Shown piece after piece: positions 37,171 to 37,311 of a stretch of 37,311 bases of DNA. This DNA comes from Actinomycetota bacterium (GTDB taxonomy: Bacteria > Actinomycetota > Actinomycetes > S36-B12), in contig VGBL01000021.1 in NCBI GenBank assembly GCA_016870515.1, forward strand, positions 1 through 37,311. The letters run 5' to 3'. The notes below the pieces were generated by a model. It saw nothing but the letters and a program-made list of their open reading frames with translations. It was not told the DNA's origin and made no database searches. Positions within the stretch are counted from its first letter, which is position 1, and the number at the start of each line of letters is the position of its first letter. The translations under genes and the position numbers were made by a program.

Positions 37171-37311
37171 TCATGCCCTCACACGGCCGGTGATGCCGCC
37201 GATGACGAAGGCCACGGCGGCGAGTGCCACGAGGGTCGCGAGTACCGACTGCACTGAATAAGGATACTTCGCGCGCGCCCGGCCGGGCCGACGGCGGGTC
37301 AGGACATCTGT
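37171..37311 (-). CDS. C-terminus of a membrane protein (cut by window end)
   Basis: 46 codons are visible. A basic stretch (RRRPGRARAKYPYS) precedes one hydrophobic helix (SVLATLVALAAVAFVIGGIT) and the short tail GRVRA before TGA. The frame is open to the window edge. The end fits a single C-terminal transmembrane anchor with a positively charged flank. The rest of the gene lies outside, so function is unknown. Confidence 0.5.
   Translation of the reverse strand, partial: TDVLTRRRPGRARAKYPYSVQSVLATLVALAAVAFVIGGITGRVRA

Noticed and set aside
37088-37261. 57-codon plus-strand ORF with a hydrophobic start
   Set aside because: No ribosome site, no complete lipobox, and it overlaps a more convincing membrane-protein end on the other strand.

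Overview
The window is high-GC bacterial DNA from an actinomycete-type Actinomycetota. Evidence: frequent GTG starts, many 1-8 bp stop/start overlaps, TAGNNT promoter boxes placed for leaderless mRNAs, and a classic actinobacterial gene order (tlyA-nadK-recN-pyrG-nudix-ald-xerD-parA-scpA-scpB-rluB-aroH-tyrA-cmk-plsC-der-tRNA-Pro). Genus and species cannot be read from it.

Layout. (1) 1-1777: 3' part of a 23S rRNA gene, a 5S rRNA gene and the rrn terminator. (2) 1831-5465: a TPR protein, a convergent metallo-beta-lactamase-fold hydrolase, a half-length SSB-like protein, a small TPR protein and a HAD-IIA phosphatase. (3) 5533-10536: two related helical proteins (one with a histone-H1-like Lys/Ala tail and an internal duplication), a small unknown protein, TlyA, NAD kinase and RecN, tightly coupled. 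(4) 10551-22474: CTP synthase, a Nudix hydrolase, alanine dehydrogenase, XerD, an orphan ParA, ScpA/ScpB, an RluB-type pseudouridine synthase, chorismate mutase, prephenate dehydrogenase, CMP kinase, an acyltransferase and Der. Together these serve nucleotide and aromatic amino-acid synthesis, chromosome segregation and ribosome maturation. (5) 22633-22706: tRNA-Pro(GGG).

(6) 22665-30577: a 7.9-kb integrative element bounded by a 43-bp perfect direct repeat of the tRNA-Pro 3' end. One arm (minus strand) reads excisionase, a 44-codon ORF, an unknown 159-aa protein, a primase-polymerase/helicase, and a P27-like small terminase. The other arm (plus strand) reads an HTH regulator and a tyrosine integrase. 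A cargo slot beyond the integrase carries two paralogous secreted proteins. There are no capsid, tail, large terminase or conjugation genes. This plan mirrors Gram-positive phage-inducible chromosomal islands, so I propose an actinobacterial phage satellite.

(7) 30578-34470: debris of at least one related older element. It holds the last 46 codons of a second integrase (32397-32538) and a second right attachment arm ending in a damaged att copy (34286-34456). Between and around these lie a secreted RTX-repeat protein and a secreted metallophosphatase. (8) 34521-37311: a small unknown protein, a beta-lactamase-family serine hydrolase, a secreted protein, and the C-terminus of a membrane protein cut by the window end.
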